Part shown: positions 38,222 through 53,104 of the stretch, piece by piece
Layout: every line of letters begins with the position of its first letter
How positions within the stretch are numbered: position 1 is the stretch's first letter
Source of the DNA: Cubamyces lactineus
Taxonomy: Eukaryota > Basidiomycota > Agaricomycetes > Polyporales > Polyporaceae
DNA length: 64,000 nt
Direction of reading: 5' to 3'
Assembly: GCA_022376465.1 (NCBI GenBank)
Contig: JACDTU010000014.1
Location: 310,001-374,000 of the forward strand
Translations under genes and position numbers: made by a program
The notes under the pieces: model-generated
Seen by the model: the letters and a program-made list of their open reading frames with translations, nothing else
Database searches by the model: none
What the model was told of the DNA's origin: nothing

Positions 38222-41043
38222 ATGTCACAAACTCTACTCGACCCTGACTTCGACTTCCTTGCCTTCGTGAATGACGAAAGCCAAGCGAGCACCAACAGCC
38301 TGGACGACCTCATACTGGCCACCCTGGAGGATCATGATACGCCTTCCGTCGGGATGTACAATGTCCCACTCACCTTGATTGAGAACAGCTCCGAGGTCTT
38401 TGGGCATTCACCGAAAGTTTTCAACGCACGGTATGTGCGCTTAGGCGAAGAAACTGCGCGCTTTACTCTTGGCCCAATATCGCCTCGAGACTTCCTGGAG
38501 ACGTTCTGTAGGTGTCCAGCTGACGTCTTGAACGAGATGCCGTCGCCCAAAAACGCGTTCGAATTCGTACCTAGAACAGGAAAAGCAGAATCTGATATCT
38601 ATGAACCGCTGGTGAGTGCATATCGGAGCGGCTCATCCTTACGGATTGACTATAGATTGCATATGTCGTAGATCGAGGCTCTCAATGATACTGGATCCGA
38701 CGGATCATCGCCTAGATGCCCTGGCTTCACCTTCCTGAACACATCCGAACATCCAGATACACGCGGCGTCTACACATTGAAACCTGACGTGTTGTGCTAC
38801 GCCCATGAGCACGTCGCCCGTGTCCGCGTCAATGACTCGCACTCGCGGGCAGACATGGGCTTTGCCACTTTCTTCATCGAGATCAAACGTGAACCACTGC
38901 AGGACTTCTTCCAGGATCCGCCAGCTCACTGGAGATCGTCACGCGATGCCCGGCTGTTGAAAGTGGGCGACACGAAACGGGAATCATTGCAGTACTTCGG
39001 CCAGAACATAGCGTACGCGACAGAGTTGTGCGCTCGGCAATTCCGTCACTGCTGCTTCTCGATATCTCTCTCCGGGTGTTGGGCCCGACTCATGCGCTGG
39101 GATCGCTCTGGCCTCGTGGTCACCCGGACATTTGATCTGCACCACGAACCAGAGATTCTGTGCGAGTTCCTCTGGCGCTATGCTCACATGTCGGAGGCTG
39201 AGCGAGGCATGGATCTCAGCGTTGAGGTCGCAAGCGAAGCCGAGGAAATCAAGTTCCGGGACTCCATCCGAGAGCACGTTGCATTGCAGCTCGAGTTGCA
39301 TGACCGCCGTCTGGAACCCGCGGTTTTGGAGCACTATCAACCCAAAGCGGTCTCGGCCATCTGCATACCCGACGCCAACACTCGTGAGCCTCGACGATAC
39401 CTGGTTTCGCGTCCCCTCACAGCTCCCTTGTCTGTTGTTGGCCGCGCACCTCGGACTTACTGGGCGGTTGATGCCGAGACTGGTCAGGTAGCATCCTTGA
39501 AGGACACCTGGCGCTTCCACGCGGATGGTGCGGAGCAGGAAGGCACAATTATAGACTATCTCGCCCGCAGCGGTGTTGCGAATGTACCGGCTGTGCTGAG
39601 CCACGGTGACGTCTTGAGCATCCCCGATAATCCTGATAGTGAGTCTACTTCACTCATGACAGTCACGCAGACGTGTTAATGACGCGTTGAGTAGGTCGTC
39701 AATTGACTAGGACACAGGAATTTGTGACAGCACGTTGGGCATGCGATCTAGGCGTGGATCAGCCATCCATTGTTCGCTATTCGCATTATCGTTTGGTTCA
39801 CTCCGTTGCTGGGTATGGGCTACAAAGACTGAGAGGGACAAACGAATTGTTGACGGCGGGTTACCATGCGTTACAAGGTTAGAAAAGTGTTACTTCCTCT
39901 TTGTAACTTATGGGTTGACATGTGTTGCCGTTGTCCGTGGCATGTCGCAGCCATGTGCGATGCATTCGCCTTGAAGCGCCTTCACAGAAACGTCCACCCT
40001 GCAAGTATAGTTCTCTTTCGCGAGAAAGCAAATGTGGATCGGCGAGCTTTTCTGGTCGATTGGGACCTCTCTGGTGGTATAGACGGTCCGAACCAACGAA
40101 CGCGAACCCCTCATGATGTATGAGATACCAACCTCTCTCAGCGCGCCTCCGTGCACTACTAACATTCTGTGTATGGCAGGCCATGTGGCAGTTCGTATCT
40201 ATCGGCATACTGCTTAGACTCCCTAGGCCGCATCGCATACAAGACGACATGGAGTCCTTGCTGTACGTTATGCTATACTGTAGCCTTCGTTGGCTCGGGC
40301 ATACCGCGGAACAGGAGCAGCTGCTCGTTCAACTGACCGAGATGTTCGACTTTGCCTCTCGGTATCGTCACGAGATACAAGGCGGCGATCACAAAGTCAT
40401 GAACGCCATCCAGCGCAAGTACACGAACGGAGTCCAGTTCACCGACCCGGCGTTGCATAAGTGGCTCAACAAGCTGATGGATCTCCATCACCCCGTCCAA
40501 ACGCAAATGTCCGAGGGGAGCTTTGGCTACAACGAGTCTGCATCCGGCAAGTTGTGGTCCAACCCCGAGAAACTCGCCGCACGGTGGCGTCGGTTTTTGG
40601 ACGAGGAGTCGCCGGGACGCAACGATCGAGTTGCACGAACGATCGTCCATGAGGTTCGAGACATCCAAGAGAACGCCACCCCTCATCCTGCCACTATTCC
40701 GAGTCAAGAGCAGCGGGTGTCGAAGAAGAGGGTGGCGGGGTGTCTTGAAGAAGACGAAGGAGACGAGGACCGCGGAGCATCCGTCGACACTAGCGAGAGG
40801 AAGACCAAGCGGCGCAAGTTGGAGCGGCGCACATGTGGTGCACCATCGAATACTGTTGACGATGATCATCTGGGATCACGGACATGGGAGCCGCTCCAGA
40901 AGCTGAGTATACCACGAAACAACAACAAGCGGACAAAGAGATCACCAGAGTATACCTGCGGGTCAGAGCATGGAGGTAAGTCTCAGCACGTCTCGAATAC
41001 GCGTGCATGCCTTGACATCCGCTGGCCTATAGACAAGACTTGA
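38222..41043 (+). CDS. FunK1-type kinase e, HRN subfamily (predicted pseudokinase)
   Basis: Exons 38222..38611, 38672..39638, 39695..39877, 39951..40117 and 40180..41043; about 837 residues if a last in-frame 57-nt intron (40976..41032) is removed. Motifs: LGPISPRDFLETFCRC, RAPRTYWAV with LKDTWRF, catalytic loop RLHRNVHPASIVLF, metal motif LVDWDLS and IQDDMESLLY. As in gene a, the catalytic Asp is Asn and the loop Asn is Ser. Exons 1, 3 and 4 have exactly the lengths found in a (390, 183 and 167 nt). A basic cluster (RKTKRRKLERR) near the C-terminus suggests nuclear location. The donor of intron 3 is the weak gttaga. It is probably the mirror copy of gene a. Confidence 0.85.
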
Positions 41044-41350
41044 ACATACCGTCATTCCGGGCTCGTCGCGACCGTAGCACAGATTGGCTTTGACTACGAC
41101 AGCGATGACATGACTGTAAATGAGTTTCACTGTAAATCCGATGCAGCTGTGGTTCAAGCGGTGCGCGCGATGTGTCTTAGCCCGGTAAAGCGCAGAGTGG
41201 GGTTGATATTGCACACCAGTGCCAATCTATCTAGGATGACGAGGATGCTACTGTACACACTACTAGACGACAGTCAGCCACGAACGCCGCGAGACGAGGA
41301 GGTGTTCGTACTCACATTCCATGAATACTTCCAATACGCGCATCCGACCG
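41044..41350. other. convergent 3' intergenic region
   Basis: 307 bp between FunK1 e (+) and coproporphyrinogen oxidase (-). Nothing was recognised beyond likely 3' UTRs. Confidence 0.4.
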
Positions 41351-42409
41351 TCATACCCACTCCCGTGCGTTCTTGAGCACCTCGACAAGCTTCCCTTCCC
41401 GCGACTCCGGGTCCGTTCCCAGCTCGCTCATGTACTCCCACCGCGCCGTCTCCGGCAAGCTCATGAGGATGCTCTCGATGCGCGCGCCGGGCGTCATCAG
41501 CCCAAACTTCGTCCCACGGTCGTACACCAGGTTGAACTCCACGTATCGCCCGCGGCGGAGGAGCTGCCACCGGCGCTCGTGCGCGTCGCTCGGCGTGCGC
41601 GCGCGGCGCTCGAGGATGGGGAGGTACGACGGCACGAACGCGTCGCCCGCCGCGCGGATGAGCGCGAAGATCTCCTCAGGGCTCTTTGGGCGCGCGTCGT
41701 CCGGCTTGAAGCGGGCGTGCGCCTCGTCGCAGAGGTCGTCGAAGAAGATGCCGCCGATCCCGCGCGCCTCGCCGCGGTGCGGGATGAAGAAGTACTCGTC
41801 GCACCACTTCTTGAACGCAGGGTAGACCGCCGCGCCATGCGCGTCGCAGGCGTCCTTGATCGTCCGGTGGAAGTGCACCGCGTCCTCTTCGTACAGATAC
41901 GACGGTGTGAGGTCCGACCCGCCCCCGAACCACCACGCGATGAGCTTCCCTGGCTTGCCCGCTGCCCGCTCCTCCTCCGTGGGCGGCTCGGTGATCTCGA
42001 AGTAGCGGTAGTTAGCGTGCACGGTCGGTGCGTGCGGGTTGCGGGGGTGGATGACGAGGCTGATGCCGGCCGCGAAGAAGGGCACGCTGCCCTGGACGTC
42101 CGGGATCGAGGAGTGGTCCGCGCGCATCTGCTTGATCGCGGGCGGGGGCAGCATCCCGTGCACGACGGAGATGTTCACCCCGCCCTTCTCGAGCACCGTC
42201 TCCTGCGGGGCGACGCCTGCGGGCGGGACGGGTACGGCGAACACACACGAGCGGCCGCGGCCGCCCTGGGCGCGGAGCCACTCGTCGCGCTTGAACGCGG
42301 GCGCGTTCGGGTCGAGCTTCTCAAATGCGGAGACGATGTCGTCCTGAAGCTTGGAGATGTACTCCTCGACGCGCTGGCGCATCGGTTTGTCTGACGGGGC
42401 GGCGGCCAT
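41351..42409 (-). CDS. HEM13: coproporphyrinogen III oxidase, oxygen-dependent
   Basis: Single exon of 352 residues; the first ATG is at 42409 (MAAAPSDKPMRQRVEEY), and the frame further upstream has no ATG. The enzyme oxidatively decarboxylates coproporphyrinogen III to protoporphyrinogen IX in heme synthesis. Family motifs in order: EKGGVNISVVHG, NPHAPTVHANYRYFE with conserved His, WFGGGSDLTPSYLYEEDA, the FHRTIK block, RGIGGIFFDDL and RRGRYVEFNLVYDRGTKFG. The length is close to the yeast enzyme (328). No mitochondrial presequence is obvious, which fits a cytosolic fungal enzyme. It is intronless and GC-rich, unlike the intron-rich neighbours. A TATA box lies 73 bp upstream. A long antisense frame over it is a shadow of its base composition. 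Confidence 0.97.
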   Translation of the reverse strand: MAAAPSDKPMRQRVEEYISKLQDDIVSAFEKLDPNAPAFKRDEWLRAQGGRGRSCVFAVPVPPAGVAPQETVLEKGGVNISVVHGMLPPPAIKQMRADHSSIPDVQGSVPFFAAGISLVIHPRNPHAPTVHANYRYFEITEPPTEEERAAGKPGKLIAWWFGGGSDLTPSYLYEEDAVHFHRTIKDACDAHGAAVYPAFKKWCDEYFFIPHRGEARGIGGIFFDDLCDEAHARFKPDDARPKSPEEIFALIRAAGDAFVPSYLPILERRARTPSDAHERRWQLLRRGRYVEFNLVYDRGTKFGLMTPGARIESILMSLPETARWEYMSELGTDPESREGKLVEVLKNAREWV

Positions 42410-42811
42410 GGTGGTCGTTTTGTTTGAAAGAGGATGGGTAGGACGGTGAGTGAGTGAGAACGGCTGGATATGCGCGGGACATTTATACGGGCGCACCGCT
42501 GGTTGTGTCCGCCATCGGGTCTAGTCCCGGCTCGTCTCGACCGGTGCGATCCAGATACAAGTCCGAGTCTGCAGTCTGCAGTCGATTGAGCCGTATAGTC
42601 CTCGCTTGTTAGCTCTAGAACGCGCGTTGCGGAGGCCGAGCTTCAGGAGTCTTAGAGTTGCACTCTCGAGATGTGGTGGAGGTGTAGGGAACTTGTGAGA
42701 CAGGTCGACTGGTGGTCAGTGTCAGTCCAGCTCCGGGCTGGGAGGGAGGACCCCCTCGCCACTTACCGGTTGTGAAGACGGTATCAATTATTAAAGACAT
42801 TTATCTGACAT
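42410..42811. other. HEM13 promoter region
   Basis: About 400 bp between HEM13 (-) and tRNA-Ser(AGA). Besides the TATA box no feature is recognised. Confidence 0.4.
42482..42488 (-). promoter_or_regulatory. TATA box of HEM13
   Basis: The minus strand reads gtataaat over 42481..42488, 73 bp before the ATG at 42409. Confidence 0.5.
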
Positions 42812-42906
42812 GACATCATAGCCAAGTGGTTACGGCGACAGATTAGAACTAAGTTTCGAGCATCTGTTTCCCTCTGGGAGCGCAGGTTCGAATCCTGCTG
42901 GTGTCG
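42812..42906 (+). tRNA. tRNA-Ser(AGA) with 13-nt intron
   Basis: It folds as a class II tRNA. The acceptor stem is gacatca with tggtgtc. The D arm is gcc/ggc, the anticodon stem acaga/tctgt and the loop tt-AGA-aa. The 13-nt intron (42849..42861) follows position 37, the usual place in eukaryotes. A long variable arm (tccc/ggga) and T arm gcagg-ttcgaat-cctgc follow. The discriminator is G, as expected for serine. AGA reads UCU/UCC codons. Four T follow as a Pol III stop. Confidence 0.92.
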
Positions 42907-42910
42907 TTTT
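42907..42910 (+). terminator. Pol III terminator (T4)
   Basis: Four T directly after tRNA-Ser(AGA). Confidence 0.7.
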
Positions 42911-43071
42911 GTTCTATTCTGCCCAATCGTTTTGCTCATATTATCTCAACATTGTTCTCCTGCAGCTTTCCCAGCCTGACGTCTGCATCACGATAAGTAC
43001 CAGACTGCCATTGTACAATTAAATAGGGTGTCAAGCACAGTCAGAAACGGATCCGCGGTTAGACCTAAGGC

Positions 43072-44296
43072 CTACAACTTCGCCGCAGGCATCCGGAAGC
43101 CCATCCGCACGATGCTCCCACCGTCGACCTGGATTGTCGCCCCATTGATCCACGCGCCCGCACGACTGGCGAGGAAGATGCAAGCGCCCGCGACATCCTC
43201 CGCCGTGCCAATGCGACCGAGCGGGATGCTCGCGCGGATGATCTCGCCGTGTTCGCGCAGCGTCTGTGCCATCACTGTCAAAAGAGGGTGATTTGGTCAA
43301 TCATGGTTTGAGCAATGGAGGTTCGAGCTGAGAGCTTACTCTTGCTCTCAAACGGACCTGAGTAGTGGGTACATGATGTCAGTAACCATCGGGTGCTTGT
43401 GGAACCAAGGAGGAGACGTACCGCATGCGAGGGTGTTGCTGGTGATGCCTTCGCTGCCCAAACGGCCTGCGAGGTGGCGGCTGAGGTGGTGCAGGCCAGC
43501 CTTCGACGCCGAGTACGCGTACGTCTCGTGGTCGGGAACGGCGAGGCCCTCAACGGACCCAATCTGGCGACATGCTGAAGTCAGTAGTGCGAAGAGCAGC
43601 GTGATCTAAGGGTGATACATGCATTGATGATACGAGCTGGGTCACGGTAGACGTCTCCGTCTAGCCCTCCCTGCTCCGCTCCGGCACGGAGGAGAGGCAG
43701 GCATTTCTGCGTGAGCGTGAAGACGCGCTGGAGGTTCAGCGTGAGGAGTTTCGTCCACGCAGAGTCCTGCACACAAAGCCACGATGAGCAGAAGGATCTC
43801 GGATGGTAGGAGCAAAATGGACAAGCTCACCGGGTACTCGTCGAGGGTCGAGCCCCACGCCGCGCCGGCGTTGTTTACGAGAACGTGCAGGGCCTTCTCG
43901 CGCGCGCTGAGCTCCTTGACAAGACGCTCGACTTCTTCGAGCTTCTGCATGTCTGCGGGGAGCGGGATGCATGTCCCGGGGCCGAGCGCGTTGAGCTCCT
44001 TCGCGGTGGCATCGCAGTCCTTTGCCGAACGAGACGAGATGTAGACCTAGCGATCTTGAATGTTGATCTCGACGCGTCTCTAGTTTGGGTGTTACGGAGT
44101 GCGAACGTACCTTTGCGCCGTTCTTGACGAACCCGGTTGCAATCTACACGCCATGGCAGCGGAACCTGGTAAGTCCTGCGTTTTGAACACGACACAGTGG
44201 TCGACGTACCATCTTGCCGATGCCACGGCTACCTCCGGTGACCAGCACCACCTTGCCCTTGACGTTGAAGAGGTTATCCACCTGGAAAGTAGCCAT
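43072..44296 (-). CDS. short-chain dehydrogenase/reductase ending in a PTS1-like AKL
   Basis: Seven minus-strand exons: 44210..44296, 44111..44143, 43831..44046, 43623..43766, 43422..43563, 43340..43357 (18 nt) and 43072..43274; 280 residues. It is a Rossmann-fold oxidoreductase: cofactor motif TGGSRGIG, NNAG in LHVLVNNAGAAWG, catalytic Ser in INIGSVEG and YxxxK in YAYSASKAG, then CGPFESK. The substrate is unknown. The basic residue in the TGGSRGIG loop hints at NADP(H). The C-terminus is AKL, which fits the peroxisomal PTS1 consensus. The intron after exon 4 appears to have a GC donor (aat|gcatgt), because the GT nearby would lead to a stop. It is divergent from the MFS gene. Confidence 0.9.
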
Positions 44297-44867
44297 GTTT
44301 GCGAGTGCAGAGACAGAGCAAGGGCGAGTCGAGGACGGCTTGGTTCATAGCTGAGAATGCGGGGTTGTGGCGTATGGCTAGTAGCCGGCGACATGGTCAC
44401 CGGAGTCCGGGCCGGGTAAAAGCATAGCCGAATAAGCCGTGCGGTGTCCTAATTTGGGAGGGGAGGCAGTTGGAAGGCCGTGGGATTTCAGAAGACAGAC
44501 CAGCTTTCGTCAAGTCGTCGACCACCGCACTTGCTGCCATGACGCGGATGAACAGCTGCAGGAAACATGGCGAAACGCTTCTCTATCAGCGTGAAGCAGA
44601 TGCGCTCATGTAGGAGCTGTCAGTGATAGTGGTAGGCGGATAGGTTCTCAATAGAGATGGCTGATGCCGACTTATGGCCCAGTGCAGGCTTCCTACCATA
44701 TCCGACAGCGAGGACGTCGCACGTCGCGAAGACTGTCTCCTCACTGTCATGGCCTTACTATCAGCTCCTCCGATGAACCCGCAGGCTTATAAGCTCCTCC
44801 ATGTCCGCCCATTCTGACCGCGTTCTCCAACTTTGCCTCGTGCATCGTGCACGACTCCGAGACCACC
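44297..44867. other. divergent promoter between SDR and MFS genes
   Basis: 571 bp shared by two genes transcribed apart. No coding sequence is recognised, and the MFS frame opens upstream of its ATG only from a GTG. Confidence 0.45.
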
Positions 44868-46846
44868 ATGTCCTCTGAGCTCGACTCTGCCAACCGCGAC
44901 AATGCCTTCTCTTCAGAGACTCTGCCTGCTGCCGAGAAATTACACGAGTCTTCTATAGAGAAGCTGGACGAACCAGAGGTAGTGTCAAAGGACCTTGGCT
45001 TCCTGCCAGTGCCCAGGCGACTGCGATACGACCCAGAGCGACCTGCACATTACGGCTTGGCCCTTAATGCTGCGTTTTGCTTCGCTAGTACCTTCGGTAT
45101 GCTCTCGATCCGACTATCTGGCATGATGCGATGTTGACCATCCAGTAGTCGTCGCGAACCTGTACTACTGTCAACCGCTCCTCAGTGCGTTTATACCACC
45201 ATCATCTCTCAGAGGCATGATTTGACTCAATGAGTTGCCTTCATAGTTCAATTCTCTGAGTCATTCGGTGTCACATATCAAGAGGTATCGAACATACCAA
45301 CGCTCGTACAAGCTGGGTGAGTGCGGCGATGCCTCTCCTGGTCTATCTATGATCCTGAAATACCGCAGCTATGCGATCGGGCTGCTCTTCATCACGCCTC
45401 TCGGGGATCTCGTACGGCGGCGACAACTTCTCCTTTTACTCACGTTCCTGACCGCCTCTCTCTCAATTGGGTTAGCTATCACGAAGAACCTCATCGCGTT
45501 TGAGATCCTGTCATTCTTCGTTGGTCTTTTTAGCGTGATACCACAGATCCTCATGCCCCTTGCCGTGGACCTCGCCCCACCCCACAAACGCGCCTCTGCA
45601 CTCTCGAACGTCCTCGCAGGCCTCCTTCTTGGCGTACTCATCGCCCGAGTGCTCGCCGGGATAGTCGCGCAATATGTCACCTGGCGCGTCGTATACTACA
45701 TCGCCATCGGCGTGCAGTACGTTGTGCTGGCGATGCTCTACTGGATGCTCCCCGACTACCCCGCGAAGAACACGGGCGTCACGTACTTTGGTATCCTGTA
45801 CAGCATGGCAAAGTTCACGGTGACGGAGCCATTGCTCGTGCAGGCGATCCTGATCACCATCCCCGCCAGCGCGTGTTACACGAGTTGGTGGGTAACGCTC
45901 ACGTTCCTTCTCGGAAACGCCCCATACCACTATTCGACGTAAGTCTACCTTCAGCCTTCTCCCGTACGTTCGCCTACATATCCCTGTCCTTCTTGCAGCC
46001 TCGTCATTGGCCTCTTCGGTCTCGTGGGCATGGTCGGAGTCGCCGTGGCGCCGCTCAGCGGGCGCGCGATCGACAAGCTCGTCCCGTGGTCCGCCGCGCT
46101 CGTCTCCATCCTCGGCTTCATCGTGACCTTCGTCGTGCAGACCGGCGCGGCGGGGCTCAACGTGGCGGCGGTCGTGATCGTGTGCATCGGGATCGACGTC
46201 TTCCGGCAGATACAACAGGTCGCGCTCACGTCCGCTGTGCTTGGGCTGGACGCACGCGCGCGCTCGAGGCTCAATGCCGTGTTCATCCTCTCTGTGAGTC
46301 CTGCCATTCTCTCTCCACTGTCTCTCGTCGAAGTGGCCTTAATTCTGATGGGGAACGTCCGCGCGCGGCATACAGCTGTTCATCGGGCAGGTCATGGGCA
46401 CCGCCGTCGGCGCGGAGGTGTTCAACTCGCACGGCTGGCGGCAGACCGCGGCGCTCAACCTCGCCTGGACGGCGTTCACCCTCCTCGTTCTCTTCCTACG
46501 TGGGCCGCATTGCAAGCGGTACACGTGGATCGGATGGGAGGGCGGCTGCGAGCTCAGGAAGAGCAGGATTCGAATGGGAGGAGGTGATGGTGGTGTTGAT
46601 GTTGCTGATACAGCTCAACCGGGGCCGCCGATAAGGTACGACGATTTGGAAGGCGCACGTTCGGAGGTGGGTGCGGTTGGGCATGTCGATGGAGGTGTGG
46701 ACGGGGAAGGGCATGCGGCCGTTGTGGAAGAGAAGGGGGTGGTTGAGGGCGACAATGAGAAGAGCGGCGATGACACCCAGAACGGGATGGGATCGCGCGG
46801 GCTGTTGGGAGGACGCTTAGAGAAGGGGGTTGATGAGATCGTCTAG
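44868..46846 (+). CDS. MFS transporter (drug-efflux-like)
   Basis: Six exons: 44868..45096, 45146..45184, 45247..45316, 45369..45938, 45999..46293 and 46376..46846; 557 residues. After about 55 hydrophilic residues the first helices follow (LNAAFCFASTFVVVANLYY). The MFS loop 2-3 signature is GDLVRRRQLLLL. Further helices include ILSFFVGLFSVIPQILMPLA and LSNVLAGLLLGVLIARVLAG; about twelve are expected. The C-terminal cytosolic tail of about 110 residues is Gly- and acid-rich. Proton-driven export of small molecules is likely, but the substrate is unknown. The shared promoter with the SDR suggests possible co-regulation. Confidence 0.88.
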
Positions 46847-47035
46847 CTATAGCGACGCTACCGCATACATGTAGAGGCGCGACAACATTGTATTGCTACA
46901 CTTCTTCCTTGCGGCTCATTTTACAATTCCACACTTTGCAATCACATCCACTTGAACCCCCCAGCAAACGCAGGATAAGCAAGCACCTGCCAGCGTATGC
47001 GTCTTCAAGCTCTCACCCCCATGCCTGTGGTGGGC

Positions 47036-50337
<3,302 letters not shown>

Positions 50338-50874
50338 GTCAAGCGGATCCTTCCTATGTATGTGATGATTATCCTTCCCGCAGCATGCGTGTTCAATTGT
50401 CCACTTACTTGGTAGTATCAAGATAACAGAGGTTCCCGGCAAATCGTGATTTTGCCGCTGGAGTTGTTTGAACTTTAGAACCTGTTCAAGGGATTGTTGT
50501 CTGTGCCACACCTATTGATAAACTTGATTAGTGGCACACCGCCCTCGACTCTAGCTCTTACAAGTTGAGAAGCTTCAAGCCAGCGGTACAGCAGAACCAC
50601 CTGCTCGTTTTGTAAGGCGGACACTTATGTACCGTACGTGCCAAAAGATGAACGAGTCGTCGAGCCTTAAGTTGCAAGAAAGTACTCGTGTAAGCGCCCG
50701 TCGGTATCCGTAGCATACTGCTTAGTTTACCGGCGTCTACGTCAATCCCTCTGCCACCACCTCAGGCTGCGCTACTACTGTTCAGGCAGCCCCGGCCAAG
50801 ACTTGCAGCCATAGAGATACCTCGTATATGTCTGCCTATTCTCCGTGACTGTCGACCGTTATATTGACGCCAGG
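50338..50874. other. divergent promoter between AFG2 and PIG-T
   Basis: 537 bp between two housekeeping genes transcribed apart. No gene is recognised; a small upstream AFG2 exon is possible near 50400..50510. Confidence 0.4.
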
Positions 50875-53104
50875 ATGCGGTTGAGAGGCTGCTGGAGAAC
50901 TTGCTTCTTGCTTGCGCTGCATCTGGTGGCTGCATCTGCGCAAGGCGAAGTGTTCGAAGAGGACTTGACTCTACGACCACTCAGAGATGGGAAGCTGGAG
51001 GCGCGGTTCTCATTCACTACTCTACTCAAGGGCGCGACTCCTAGGGACCCTCAATCGCTGGAGCGCGACGACGAAGGTACGTGCACTGAACTCTCGATGC
51101 GCGCATATGTCCTATGAACTCGTTGAGTAGCGCAGCATTATACCCTGTTCCCTCTCGCGCTTGGCCAGCTCCTACGCGAACATGCAGTCACTGAGCTACA
51201 TCTGACGCTGAACGCGGGCAAGTGGAACTATGACCACTGGGGGCACCCAGACGAGCCCGGTGTCGGCACTGGTGCCGAGCTCTGGGTATGGATGGGAGAT
51301 TCTGTCCCAACATCGTCAGTACCTACCCATACCTCGGCCGTCCGTAACAATTGATGTTTCGCTACAGAGTAGACCAGCGGTGGCAAGGTCTGCGACATTC
51401 ACTCGCTGGCCTCTTCTGCGCATCTCTCGGCCACCTGGACGAGCAGCGTACAACATCACCCACACTCACCTTCCAGCCCGAAGGTTCTCTCCCTAACTTC
51501 ACCCATCCTCACCAACTCCGTCACGCTACGCTCCCCTCGGAACACGTCTGCACGGAGAATTTGACCCCGTTCCTCAAGCTCCTTCCGTGCAAATCACTCT
51601 CCGGCATCGCACATCTCCTAAATCCACACAAGGTGTTCGATGCAGACTGGCACGGGCTTGGGGTGCATGTGCGGTACCGTGAGCGGCTTGGCGTCGAGGT
51701 GCGCCTCGCGTTTCAGGCGGTGTTCGACCCGGTGCGTTATTCTCAAAATAAACGACGAGGTAAGCACCTCCGAGTACGCTCGAATTGGGCTAGGCATGTC
51801 TCGGTTTGGGCAGACGCGTCCACCCTGTGGACTTTTGTGTGCCATTGAAGTACGGCGCATAGCATTCTGGATGCACCGCCCTCACCTTCCGACGTTCTCG
51901 GAAAACGTGGTCATTTACCATATATCTTGTAGATTGGTCCCTCCGCTCGGTATTCGACCGCAGCATCGAGAGAGCTTGCCCCGTTGCTCGATCGAGCAAG
52001 GTCCAGGTGGAGTTGCCTCATGAAACGACCTATACCATCAGCCCCGGTCCGACAGATGTAGTCGACAACGTTGCCACGTACACGATCAACTCTGGTAAGG
52101 ACTGGTGGCGTTTCCCGAGACCTACCACACAATTTACCAGTCAAACCGCAGGGCATGAAGCACTTGATATCGCGATGCAGTGGCCAGAGGAAAGCAGCTT
52201 TGAATATCGTAAGCCCTACAGCCACTAGCACGATAGCACCCCGTGTCTGATGCAGCCGTAGCGGATACTTCCAAAGCAACACCTCTTACAGACATCTCTG
52301 TTCGCCGGAACCTCAAGGGCACCGGTCAAGCAGACGCGCGCCTGACGCTGGAACTTACCAACAACCTGCCCATCCAGGTCAGCACAGGATATCTGGAAAC
52401 CATGCCCTGGCATCTGCAGTTCTACTTGCACACACTGCGCGCGCATGTCGACGGCGCTCCGCGTGGTGAGTGTCCGCATACATCCTAGTGCGATCATTGC
52501 ACCCCTTAGATCTCCTGCCGTCTTGCTTCTGTGCCATGTCATCCGCTGACACCGCTCTCGATCTCTGGCAGACGACCTCGTGAACATCCTCTCATACACC
52601 CCTCCGGTCCCGCACTCGCGGCCGGCGCTCCTGCAGGCGGTGCTGACACTCCCGCCTCGTGCGACGCTGCACCTCACGATGGACGTCTCGAAGCCGTTCC
52701 TGCGCTATACTGAGCACCCGCCGGACGCCCAACGTGGATGGGACCTTCCCCCTGCCGTATTTGTTCCGTTTGCGTACGGGGAACTCGGCACCCGGGAAAC
52801 GATTCCGAACAACGATACCTCCGTCTCAGGAGAGATGCATGGACGGAGCGCGTCTCGCGGTCACCGTCGGCCCAGGCGGATGTACACGCCCGTCTTGCTC
52901 GTCGACCTCGCCACGCCGGACTTCAGCATGCCGTACAACGTGATCATCATGAGCTGTACTCTCATCGCGCTCATTTTCGGGAGCATCTTCAACCTTCTGA
53001 CCCGGCGGTTCGCCATCGTCCGCGTCGACGCTCCCGAAGCGCAAGAACACGAGGCGAAGGATACGACGAGCGCAGTTAGTGCGGCAAACAAGAAGGCTTC
53101 GTAG
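50875..53104 (+). CDS. GPI16: GPI transamidase subunit PIG-T (Gpi16)
   Basis: Six exons: 50875..51076, 51131..51314, 51368..51759, 51933..52208, 52256..52465 and 52572..53104; 598 residues (yeast 610, human 578). It has a signal peptide (LLALHLVAASAQ), then EEDLTLRPLRDGKLEARFSF, a family hallmark. Other conserved pieces are LTLNAGKWNYDHWG, HLDEQRTTSPT, LPCKSLSGIAHLLNP and, at the end, the invariant-like TPDFSMPYNVIIMS directly before one transmembrane helix (LIALIFGSIFNLL). Gpi16 sits in the ER membrane and stabilises the catalytic Gpi8 subunit; a Cys near LLPCKSL is a candidate for the known intersubunit disulfide. A short cytosolic tail ends the protein. Confidence 0.95.

Noticed and set aside
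41321..42394. Long plus-strand frame of 357 codons
   Set aside because: It is antisense to HEM13, made of Arg/Val/Ala/Leu-rich sequence typical of the complement of a GC-rich gene, and has no family motif.
45511..46215. Minus-strand frame of 234 codons over the MFS gene
   Set aside because: It mirrors the transporter's codons, is rich in charged residues and Arg, and overlaps confident transmembrane coding sequence.
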